DNA from: Nemertoderma westbladi
Taxonomy: Eukaryota; Xenacoelomorpha; Nemertodermatida; Nemertodermatidae
Assembly: GCA_032718475.1 (NCBI GenBank)
Contig: JAUCBJ010008744.1
Coordinates: 62,001 to 126,000 of the forward strand
DNA: 64,000 nucleotides
Reading direction: 5' to 3'
This document shows, piece by piece, positions 46,601 through 58,600 of the stretch. Positions within the stretch are counted from its first letter, which is position 1. Every line of letters starts with the position of its first letter. The position numbers and the translations under genes are program-made. The notes under the pieces are model-generated. The model was not told where the DNA came from, ran no database searches, and worked only from the letters and a program-made list of their open reading frames with translations.

Positions 46601-49600
46601 GTGTCTATGTGAAGTCGTTACCAGTGTCTATGTGAAGTCGTTACCAGTGTCTATGTGAAGTCGTTACCAGTGTCTATGTGAAGTCGTTACCAGTGTCTAT
46701 GTGAAGTCGTTACCAGTGTCTATGTGAAGTCGTTACCAGTGTCTATGTGAAGACATTCCCAGTGTCTATGTGAAGACGTTCCCAGTGTCTATGTGAAGTC
46801 GTTACCAGTGTCTATGTGAAGACATTCCCAGTGTCTATGTGAAGACGTTCCCAGTGTCTATGTGAAGACGTTCCCAGTGTCTATGTGAAGACATTCCCAG
46901 TGTCTATGTGAAGTCGTTCCCAGTGTCTATGTGAAGACATTCCCAGTGTCTATGTGAAGACGTTCCCAGTGTCTATGTGAAGACGTTCCCAGTGTCTATG
47001 TGAAGACATTCCCAGTGTCTATGTGAAGACGTTCCCAGTGTCTATGTGAAGACGTTTCCAGTGTCTATATGAAGACGTTCATGGTGTCTATGTGAAGACG
47101 TTCCCAGTGTCTATGTGAAGACGTTCATGGTGTCTATGTGAAGACGTTCCCAGTGTCTATGTGAAGACGTTCATGGTGTCTATGTGAAGACGTTCCCAGT
47201 GTCTATGTGAAGTCGTTCCCAGTGTCTATGTGAAGACATTCCCAGTGTCTATGTGAAGTCGTTCCCAGTGTCTATGTGAAGACATTCCCAGTGTCTATGT
47301 GAAGACGTTCCCAGTGTCTATGTGAAGACGTTCCCAGTGTCTATGTGAAGACGTTCCCAGTGTCTATGTGAAGACGTTCCCAGTGTCTATGTGAAGACGT
47401 TCATGGTGTCTATGTGAAGACGTTCCCAGTGTCTATGTGAAGACGTTCATGGTGTCTATGTGAAGACGTTCCCAGTGTCTATGTGAAGACGTTCATGGTG
47501 TCTATGTGAAGACGTTCCCAGTGTCTATGTGAAGTCGTTCCCAGTGTCTATGTGAAGACATTCCCAGTGTCTATGTGAAGTCGTTCCCAGTGTCTATGTG
47601 AAGACATTCCCAGTGTCTATGTGAAGACGTTCCCAGTGTCTATGTGAAGACGTTCCCAGTGTCTATGTGAAGACGTTCCCAGTGTCTATGTGAAGTCGTT
47701 CCCAGTGTCTATGTGAAGACATTCCCAGTGTCTATGTGAAGTCGTTCCCAGTGTCTATGTGAAGTCGTTCCCAGTGTCTATGTGAAGACATTCCCAGTGT
47801 CTATGTGAAGACGTTCCCAGTGTCTATGTGAAGACGTTTCCAGTGTCTATATGAAGACGTTCATGGTGTCTATGTGAAGACGTTCCCAGTGTCTATGTGA
47901 AGACGTTCCCAGTGTCTATGTGAAGACATTCCCAGTGTCTATGTGAAGACGTTCCCAGTGTCTATGTGAAGACGTTCCCAGTGTCTATGTGAAGTCGTTC
48001 CCAGTGTCTATGTGAAGACATTCCCAGTGTCTATGTGAAGACATTCCCAGTGTCTATGTGAAGACGTTCCCAGTGTCTATGTGAAGACGTTCCCAGTGTC
48101 TATGTGAAGACATTCCCAGTGTCTATGTGAAGACGTTCCCAGTGTCTATGTGAAGACGTTTCCAGTGTCTATATGAAGACGTTCATGGTGTCTATGTGAA
48201 GACGTTCCCAGTGTCTATGTGAAGACGTTCCCAGTGTCTATGTGAAGACATTCCCAGTGTCTATGTGAAGACGTTCCCAGTGTCTATGTGAAGACGTTCC
48301 CAGTGTCTATGTGAAGTCGTTCCCAGTGTCTATGTGAAGACATTCCCAGTGTCTATGTGAAGACATTCCCAGTGTCTATGTGAAGTCGTTCCCAGTGTCT
48401 ATGTGAAGACGTTCCCAGTGTCTATGTGAAGACATTCCCAGTGTCTATGTGAAGACGTTCCCAGTGTCTATGTGAAGACATTCCCAGTGTCTATGTGAAG
48501 TCGTTCCCAGTGTCTATGTGAAGACATTCCCAGTGTCTATGTGAAGACGTTCCCAGTGTCTATGTGAAGACGTTCCCAGTGTCTATGTGAAGACATTCCC
48601 AGTGTCTATGTGAAGACGTTCCCAGTGTCTATGTGAAGACATTCCCAGTGTCTATGTGAAGTCGTTCCCAGTGTCTATGTGAAGACATTCCCAGTGTCTA
48701 TGTGAAGACGTTCCCAGTGTCTATGTGAAGACGTTCCCAGTGTCTATGTGAAGACATTCCCAGTGTCTATGTGAAGACGTTCCCAGTGTCTATGTGAAGA
48801 CATTCCCAGTGTCTATGTGAAGTCGTTCCCAGTGTCTATGTGAAGACATTCCCAGTGTCTATGTGAAGATGTTCCCAGTGTCTATGTGAAGACGTTCCCA
48901 GTGTCTATGTGAAGACATTCCCAGTGTCTATGTGAAGACGTTCCCAGTGTCTATGTGAAGACGTTTCCAGTGTCTATATGAAGACGTTCATGGTGTCTAT
49001 GTGAAGTCGTTCCCAGTGTCTATGTGAAGACATTCCCAGTGTCTATGTGAAGACGTTCCCAGTGTCTATGTGAAGACATTCCCAGTGTCTATGTGAAGTC
49101 GTTCCCAGTGTCTATGTGAAGACATTCCCAGTGTCTATGTGAAGACGTTCCCAGTGTCTATGTGAAGACGTTCCCAGTGTCTATGTGAAGACATTCCCAG
49201 TGTCAATGTGAAGACGTTCCCAGTGTCTATGTGAAGACGTTTCCAGTGTCTATATGAAGACGTTCATGGTGTCTATGTGAAGACGTTCCCAGTGTCTATG
49301 TGAAGACGTTCATGGTGTCTATGTGAAGACGTTCCCAGTGTCTATGTGAAGACGTTCATGGTGTCTATGTGAAGACGTTCCCAGTGTCTATGTGAAGTCG
49401 TTCCCAGTGTCTATGTGAAGACATTCCCAGTGTCTATGTGAAGTCGTTCCCAGTGTCTATGTGAAGACATTCCCAGTGTCTATGTGAAGACGTTCCCAGT
49501 GTCTATGTGAAGACGTTCCCAGTGTCTATGTGAAGACGTTCCCAGTGTCTATGTGAAGACGTTCCCAGTGTCTATGTGAAGACGTTCATGGTGTCTATGT

Positions 49601-52600
49601 GAAGACGTTCCCAGTGTCTATGTGAAGACGTTCATGGTGTCTATGTGAAGACGTTCCCAGTGTCTATGTGAAGACGTTCCATGGTGTCTATGTGAAGACG
49701 TTCCCAGTGTCTATGTGAAGTCGTTCCCAGTGTCTATGTGAAGACATTCCCAGTGTCTATGTGAAGTCGTTCCCAGTGTCTATGTGAAGACATTCCCAGT
49801 GTCTATGTGAAGACGTTCCCAGTGTCTATGTGAAGACGTTCCCAGTGTCTATGTGAAGACGTTCCCAGTGTCTATGTGAAGACGTTCCCAGTGTCTATGT
49901 GAAGACGTTCATGGTGTCTATGTGAAGACATTCCCAGTGTCTATGTGAAGACGTTCCCAGTGTCTATGTGAAGACATTCCCAGTGTCTATGTGAAGTCGT
50001 TCCCAGTGTCTATGTGAAGACATTCCCAGTGTCTATGTGAAGACGTTCCCAGTGTCTATGTGAAGACGTTCCCAGTGTCTATGTGAAGACATTCCCAGTG
50101 TCTATGTGAAGACGTTCCCAGTGTCTATGTGAAGACATTCCCAGTGTCTATGTGAAGTCGTTCCCAGTGTCTATGTGAAGACATTCCCAGTGTCTATGTG
50201 AAGACGTTCCCAGTGTCTATGTGAAGACGTTCCCAGTGTCTATGTGAAGACATTCCCAGTGTCTATGTGAAGACGTTCCCAGTGTCTATGTGAAGACATT
50301 CCCAGTGTCTATGTGAAGTCGTTCCCAGTGTCTATGTGAAGACATTCCCAGTGTCTATGTGAAGATGTTCCCAGTGTCTATGTGAAGACGTTCCCAGTGT
50401 CTATGTGAAGACATTCCCAGTGTCTATGTGAAGACGTTCCCAGTGTCTATGTGAAGACGTTTCCAGTGTCTATATGAAGACGTTCATGGTGTCTATGTGA
50501 AGTCGTTCCCAGTGTCTATGTGAAGACATTCCCAGTGTCTATGTGAAGACGTTCCCAGTGTCTATGTGAAGACATTCCCAGTGTCTATGTGAAGTCGTTC
50601 CCAGTGTCTATGTGAAGACATTCCCAGTGTCTATGTGAAGACGTTCCCAGTGTCTATGTGAAGACGTTCCCAGTGTCTATGTGAAGACATTCCCAGTGTC
50701 TATGTGAAGACGTTCCCAGTGTCTATGTGAAGACGTTTCCAGTGTCTATATGAAGACGTTCATGGTGTCTATGTGAAGACGTTCCCAGTGTCTATGTGAA
50801 GACGTTCATGGTGTCTATGTGAAGACGTTCCCAGTGTCTATGTGAAGACGTTCATGGTGTCTATGTGAAGACGTTCCCAGTGTCTATGTGAAGTCGTTCC
50901 CAGTGTCTATGTGAAGACATTCCCAGTGTCTATGTGAAGTCGTTCCCAGTGTCTATGTGAAGACATTCCCAGTGTCTATGTGAAGACGTTCCCAGTGTCT
51001 ATGTGAAGACGTTCCCAGTGTCTATGTGAAGACGTTCCCAGTGTCTATGTGAAGACGTTCCCAGTGTCTATGTGAAGACGTTCATGGTGTCTATGTGAAG
51101 ACGTTCCCAGTGTCTATGTGAAGACGTTCATGGTGTCTATGTGAAGACGTTCCCAGTGTCTATGTGAAGACGTTCATGGTGTCTATGTGAAGACGTTCCC
51201 AGTGTCTATGTGAAGTCGTTCCCAGTGTCTATGTGAAGACATTCCCAGTGTCTATGTGAAGTCGTTCCCAGTGTCTATGTGAAGACATTCCCAGTGTCTA
51301 TGTGAAGACGTTCCCAGTGTCTATGTGAAGACGTTCCCAGTGTCTATGTGAAGACGTTCCCAGTGTCTATGTGAAGACGTTCCCAGTGTCTATGTGAAGA
51401 CGTTCATGGTGTCTATGTGAAGACGTTCCCAGTGTCTATGTGAAGACATTCCCAGTGTCTATGTGAAGACGTTCCAAGTGTCTATGTGAAGACGTTCCCA
51501 GTGTCTATGTGAAGACGTTCCCAGTGTCTATGTGAAGACGTTCCCAGTGTCTATGTGAAGACGTTCATGGTGTCTATGTGAAGACGTTTCCAGTGTCTAT
51601 ATGAAGACGTTTCCAGTGTCTATGTGAAGACATTCCCAGTGTCTATGTGAAGTCGTTCCCAGTGTCTATGTGAAGACATTCCCAGTGTCTATGTGAAGAC
51701 GTTCCCAGTGTCTATGTGAAGACGTTCCCAGTGTCTATGTGAAGACGTTCATGGTGTCTATGTGAAGACGTTCCCAGTGTCTATGTGAAGTCGTTCCCAG
51801 TGTCTATGTGAAGACGTTCCCAGTGTCTATGTGAAGACGTTACCAGTGTCTATGTGAAGACATTCCCAGTGTCTATGTGAAGACGTTCCCAGTGTCTATG
51901 TGAAGACGTTCCCAGTGTCTATGTGAAGACATTCCCAGTGTCTATGTGAAGACGTTCCCAGTGTCTATGTGAAGACATTCCCAGTGTCTATGTGAAGATG
52001 TTCCAAGTGTCTATGTGAAGACGTTCCCAGTGTCTATGTGAAGACGTTCATGGTGTCTATGTGAAGACGTTTCCAGTGTCTATATGAAGACGTTTCCAGT
52101 GTCTATGTGAAGACATTCCCAGTGTCTATGTGAAGTCGTTCCCAGTGTCTATATGAAGACATTCCCAGTGTCTATGTGAAGACGTTCCCAGTGTCTATGT
52201 GAAGACGTTCCCAGTGTCTATGTGAAGACATTCCCAGTGTCTATGTGAAGACGTTCCCAGTGTCTATGTGAAGACATTCCCAGTGTCTATGTGAAGATGT
52301 TCCAAGTGTCTATGTGAAGACATTCCCAGTGTCTATGTGAAGACGTTCCCAGTGTCTATGTGAAGACATTCCCAGTGTCTATGTGAAGATGTTCCAAGTG
52401 TCTATGTGAAGACGTTCCCAGTGTCTATGTGAAGTCGTTCCCAGTATCTATGTGAAGTCGTTCCTAGTGTCTATGTGAAGACGTTCCAAGTGTCTATGTG
52501 AAGACGTTCCCAGTGTCTATGTGAAGACGTTCCCAGTGTCTATGTGAAGACGTTCCCAGTGTCTATGTGAAGACGTTCATGGTGTCTATGTGAAGTCGTT

Positions 52601-55600
52601 CCCAGTGTCTATGTGAAGACGTTCATGGTGTCTATGTGAAGACGTTTCCAGTGTCTATATGAAGACGTTTCCAGTGTCTATGTGAAGACATTCCCAGTGT
52701 CTATGTGAAGACGTTCCCAGTGTCTATGTGAAGACGTTCATGGTGTCTATGTGAAGTCGTTCCCAGTGTCTATGTGAAGACGTTCATGGTGTCTATGTGA
52801 AGACGTTTCCAGTGTCTATATGAAGACGTTTCCAGTGTCTATGTGAAGACATTCCCAGTGTCTATGTGAAGACGTTCCCAGTGTCTATGTGAAGACGTTC
52901 ATGGTGTCTATGTGAAGACGTTCATGGTGTCTATGTGAAGACGTTCCCAGTGTCTATGTGAAGACGTTCCCAGTGTCTATGTGAAGACATTCCCAGTGTC
53001 TATGTGAAGACGTTCCCAGTGTCTATGTGAAGACATTCCCAGTGTCTATGTGAAGATGTTCCAAGTGTCTATGTGAAGACGTTCCCAGTGTCTATGTGAA
53101 GTCGTTCCCAGTATCTATGTGAAGTCGTTCCTAGTGTCTATGTGAAGACGTTCCAAGTGTCTATGTGAAGACGTTCCCAGTGTCTATGTGAAGACGTTCC
53201 CAGTGTCTATGTGAAGACGTTCCCAGTGTCTATGTGAAGACGTTCATGGTGTCTATGTGAAGTCGTTCCCAGTGTCTATGTGAAGACGTTCATGGTGTCT
53301 ATGTGAAGACGTTTCCAGTGTCTATATGAAGACGTTTCCAGTGTCTATGTGAAGACATTCCCAGTGTCTATGTGAAGACGTTCCCAGTGTCTATGTGAAG
53401 ACGTTCATGGTGTCTATGTGAAGTCGTTCCCAGTGTCTATGTGAAGACGTTCATGGTGTCTATGTGAAGTCGTTCCCAGTGTCTATGTGAAGACGTTCAT
53501 GGTGTCTATGTGAAGACGTTCCCAGTGTCTATGTGAAGACGTTCATGGTGTCTATGTGAAGACGTTACCAGTGTCTATGTGAAGACGTTCCAAGTGGCTA
53601 TGTGAAGACGTTCCCATTGTATATGTGAAGACGTTCCCATTGTCTAAGTGAAGACGTTCCCAGTGTCTATGTGAAGTCGTTCCCAGTGTCTATGTGAAGT
53701 CGTTCCCAGTGTCTATGTGAAGACGTTCCCAGTGTCTATGTGAAGACGTTCCCAGTGTCTATGTGAAGACGTTCCCAGTGTCTATGTGAAGACGTTACCA
53801 GTGTCTATGTGAAGACGTTCCCAGTGGCTATGTGAAGACGTTCCCATTGTATATGTGAAGACGTTCCCAGTGTCTATGTGAAGACGTTCCCAGTGTCTAT
53901 GTGAAGACATTCCCAGTGTCTATGTAAAGACGTTACCAGTGTCTATGTGAAGACGTTCCCAGTGTCTATGTGAAGACATTCCCAGTGTCTATGTGAAGAC
54001 GTTACCAGTGTCTATGTGAAGACGTTCCCAGTGTCTATGTGAAGACGTTCCCAGTGTCTATGTGAAGACGTTCCCAGTGTCTATGTGAAGACGTTCCCAG
54101 TGTCTATGTGAAGACATTCCCAGTGTCTATGTGAAGACGTTACCAGTGTCTATGTGAAGACGTTCCCAGTGTCTATGTGAAGACGTTCCCAGTGTCTATG
54201 TGAAGACGTTCCCAGTGTCTATGTGAAGACGTTCCAAGTGTCTATGTGAAGACGTTCCCAGTGTCTATGTGAAGACATTACCAGTGTCAATGTGAAGACG
54301 TTCCCAGTGTCTATGTGAAGACGTTCCAAGTGTCTATGTGAAGACGTTCCCAGTGTCTATGTGAAGACGTTCCCAATGTCTATGTGAAGACGTTCCTAGT
54401 GTCTATGTGAAGACGTTTCCAGTGTCTATGTGAAGACGTTCCCAGTGTCTATGTGAAGACGTTCCAAGTGTCTATGTGAAGACGTTCCCAGTGTCTATGT
54501 GAAGACGTTCCCAATGTCTATGTGAAGACGTTCCAAGTGTCTATGTGAAGACGTTCCCAGTGTCTATGTGAAGACGTTCCCAGTGTCTATGTGAAGACGT
54601 TCCCAGTGTCTATGTGAAGACGTTACCAGTGTCTATGTGAAGACGTTCCCAGTGGCTATGTGAAGACGTTCCCATTGTCTATGTGAAGACGTTCCCAGTG
54701 TCTATGTGAAGACGTTCCCAGTGTCTATGTGAAGACGTTCCCAGTGTCTATGTGAAGACGTTACCAGTGTCTATGTGAAGACGTTCCCAGTGTCTATGTG
54801 AAGACGTTCCCAGTGTCTATGTGAAGACGTTCCCAGTGTCTATGTGAAGACGTTCTCAGTGTCTATGTGAAGACGTTCCCAGTGTCTATGTGAAGACGTT
54901 CCCAGTGTCTATGTGAAGACGTTCCCAGTGTCTATGTGAAGACGTTCCCAGTGTCTATGTGAAGACGTTCCCAGTGTCAATGTGAAGACGTTCCCAGTGT
55001 CTATGTGAAGACGTTCCCAGTGTCTATGTGAAGACGTTCCCAGTGTCTATGTGAAGACGTTCCCAATGTCTATGTGAAGACGTTCCAGTGTCTATGTGAA
55101 GACGTTCCCAGTGTCTATGTGAAGACGTTCCCAGTGTCTATGTGAAGACGTTCCCAGTGTCTATGTGAAGACGTTCCCAGTGTCTATGTGAAGACGTTCC
55201 CAGTGTCTATGTGAAGACGTTCCCAGTGTCTATGTGAAGACGTTCCCAGTGTCTATGTGAAGACGTTCCCAGTGTCTATGTGAAGACGTTCCCAGTGTCT
55301 ATGTGAAGACGTTCCCAGTGTCTATGTGAAGACGTTCCCAGTGTCTATGTGAAGACGTTCATGGTGTCTATGTGAAGACGTTCCCAGTGTCTATGTGAAG
55401 ACGTTCAGTGTCTATGTGAAGACGTTCCAGTGTCTATGTGAAGACGTTCCCAGTGTCTATGTGAAGACGTTCCCAGTGTCTATGTGAAGACGTTCCCAGT
55501 GTCTATGTGAAGACGTTCCAGTGTCTATGTGAAGACGTTCCCAGTGTCTATGTGAAGACGTTCCCAGTGTCTATGTGAAGACGTTCCCAGTGTCTATGTG

Positions 55601-58600
55601 AAGACGTTCCCAGTGTCTATGTGAAGACGTTCATGGTGTCTATGTGAAGTCGTTCCCAGTGTCTATGTGAAGACGTTCCCAGTGTCTATGTGAAGACGTT
55701 CCCAGTGTCTATGTGAAGACGTTCCCAGTGTCTATGTGAAGACGTTCCCAGTGTCTATGTGAAGACGTTCCCATGTCATGTGAAGTCGTTCCCAGTGTCT
55801 ATGTGAAGACGTTCCCATTGTCAATGTGAAGACGTTCCCAGTGTCTATGTGAAGACGTTCCCAGTGTCTATGTGAAGACGTTCCCAGTGTCTATGTGAAG
55901 ACGTTCCCAGTGTCTATGTGAAGACGTTCCCAGTGTCTATGTGAAGACGTTCCCAGTGTCTATGTGAAGACGTTCCCAGTGTCTATGTGAAGACGTTCCC
56001 AGTGTCTATGTGAAGACGTTCCCAGTGTCTATGTGAAGTCGTTCCCAGTGTCTATGTGAAGACGTTCCCAGTGTCTATGTGAAGACGTTCCCAGTGTCTA
56101 TGTGAAGACGTTCCAGTGTCTATGTGAAGACGTTCCCAGTGTCTATGTGAAGACGTTCCCATGTGTCTATGTGAAGACGTTCCCAGTGTCTATGTGAAGA
56201 CGTTTCCAGTGTCTATGTGAAGACATTCCCAGTGTCTATGTGAAGACGTTCCCAGTGTCTATGTGAAGACGTTCCCAGTGTCTATGTGAAGTCGTTCCCA
56301 GTGTCTATGTGAAGACGTTCCCAGTGTCTATGTGAAGACGTTCATGGTGTCTATGTGAAGTCGTTCCCAGTGTCTATGTGAAGACGTTCCAGTGTCTATG
56401 TGAAGACGTTCCCAGTGTCTATGTGAAGACGTTCCCAGTGTCTATGTGAAGACGTTCCCAGTGTCTATGTGAAGACGTTCCCAGTGTCTATGTGAAGACG
56501 TTCCCAGTGTCTATGTGAAGACGTTCCCAGTGTCTATGTGAAGACGTTCCCAGTGTCTATGTGAAGACGTTCCCAGTGTCTATGTGAAGACGTTCCCAGT
56601 GTCTATGTGAAGTCGTTCCCAGTGTCTATGTGAAGATGTTCCAAGTGTCTATGTGAAGACGTTCCCAGTGTCTATGTGAAGACGTTCCCAGTGTCTATGT
56701 GAAGACGTTCCAAGTGTCTATGTGAAGACGTTCCCAGTGTCTATGTGAAGACATTCCCAGTGTCTATGTGAAGACGTTCCCAGTGTCTATGTGAAGACGT
56801 TCCCAGTGTCTATGTGAAGACGTTCCCAGTGTCTATGTGAAGACATTCCCAGTGTCTATGTGAAGACGTTCCCAGTGTCTATGTGAAGACGTTCCCAGTG
56901 TCTATGTGAAGACATTCCCAGTGTCTATGTGAAGACGTTCCCAGTGTCTATGTGAAGACGTTCCCAGTATCTATGTGAAGTCGTTCCTAGTGTCTATGTG
57001 AAGACGTTCCAAGTGTCTATGTGAAGACGTTCCCAGTGTCTATGTGAAGACGTTCCCAGTGTCTATGTGAAGACATTCCCAGTGTCTATGTGAAGACGTT
57101 CCCAGTGTCTATGTGAAGACGTTCCCAGTGTCTATGTGAAGACGTTCCCAGTGTCTATGTGAAGACATTCCCAGTGTCTATGTGAAGACGTTCCCAGTGT
57201 CTATGTGAAGACGTTCCCAGTGTCTATGTGAAGACATTCCCAGTGTCTATGTGAAGACGTTCCAAGTGTCTATGTGAAGACGTTCCCAGTATCTATGTGA
57301 AGTCGTTCCTAGTGTCTATGTGAAGACGTTCCAAGTGTCTATGTGAAGACGTTCCCAGTGTCTATGTGAAGACGTTCCCAGTGTCTATGTGAAGACGTTC
57401 CCAGTGTCTATGTGAAGACGTTCCCAGTGTCTATGTGAAGACGTTCATGGTGTCTATGTGAAGTCGTTCCCAGTGTCTATGTGAAGACGTTCATGGTGTC
57501 TATGTGAAGACGTTTCCAGTGTCTATATGAAGACGTTTCCAGTGTCTATGTGAAGACGTTCCCAGTGTCTATGTGAAGTCGTTCCCAGTGTCTATGTGAA
57601 GACGTTCATGGTGTCTATGTGAAGACATTCCCAGTGTCTATGTGAAGACGTTCCCAGTGTCTATGTGAAGACGTTCCCAGTGTCTATGTGAAGACGTTCC
57701 CAGTGTCTATGTGAAGACGTTCCCAGTGTCTATGTGAAGACGTTCCCAGTGTCTATGTGAAGACGTTCCCAGTGTCTATGTGAAGACGTTCATGGTGTCT
57801 ATGTGAAGTCGTTCCCAGTGTCTATGTGAAGACGTTCATGGTGTCTATGTGAAGACGTTTCCAGTGTCTATATGAAGACGTTTCCAGTGTCTATGTGAAG
57901 ACGTTCCCAGTGTCTATGTGAAGACATTCCCAGTGTCTATGTGAAGACGTTCCCAGTGTCTATGTGAAGACGTTCCCAGTGTCTATGTGAAGACGTTCCC
58001 AGTGTCTATGTGAAGACATTCCCAGTGTCTATGTGAAGACGTTCCCAGTGTCTATGTGAAGACGTCCCCAGTGTCTATGTGAAGACATTCCCAGTGTCTA
58101 TGTGAAGATGTTCCAAGTGTCTATGTGAAGACGTTCCCAGTATCTATGTGAAGTCGTTCCTAGTGTCTATGTGAAGACGTTCCAAGTGTCTATGTGAAGA
58201 CGTTCCCAGTGTCTATGTGAAGACGTTCCCAGTGTCTATGTGAAGACATTCCCAGTGTCTATGTGAAGACGTTCCCAGTGTCTATGTGAAGACGTTCCCA
58301 GTGTCTATGTGAAGACGTTCCCAGTGTCTATGTGAAGACATTCCCAGTGTCTATGTGAAGACGTTCCCAGTGTCTATGTGAAGACGTTCCCAGTGTCTAT
58401 GTGAAGACATTCCCAGTGTCTATGTGAAGATGTTCCAAGTGTCTATGTGAAGACGTTCCCAGTATCTATGTGAAGTCGTTCCTAGTGTCTATGTGAAGAC
58501 GTTCCAAGTGTCTATGTGAAGACGTTCCCAGTGTCTATGTGAAGACGTTCCCAGTGTCTATGTGAAGACGTTCCCAGTGTCTATGTGAAGACGTTCCCAG

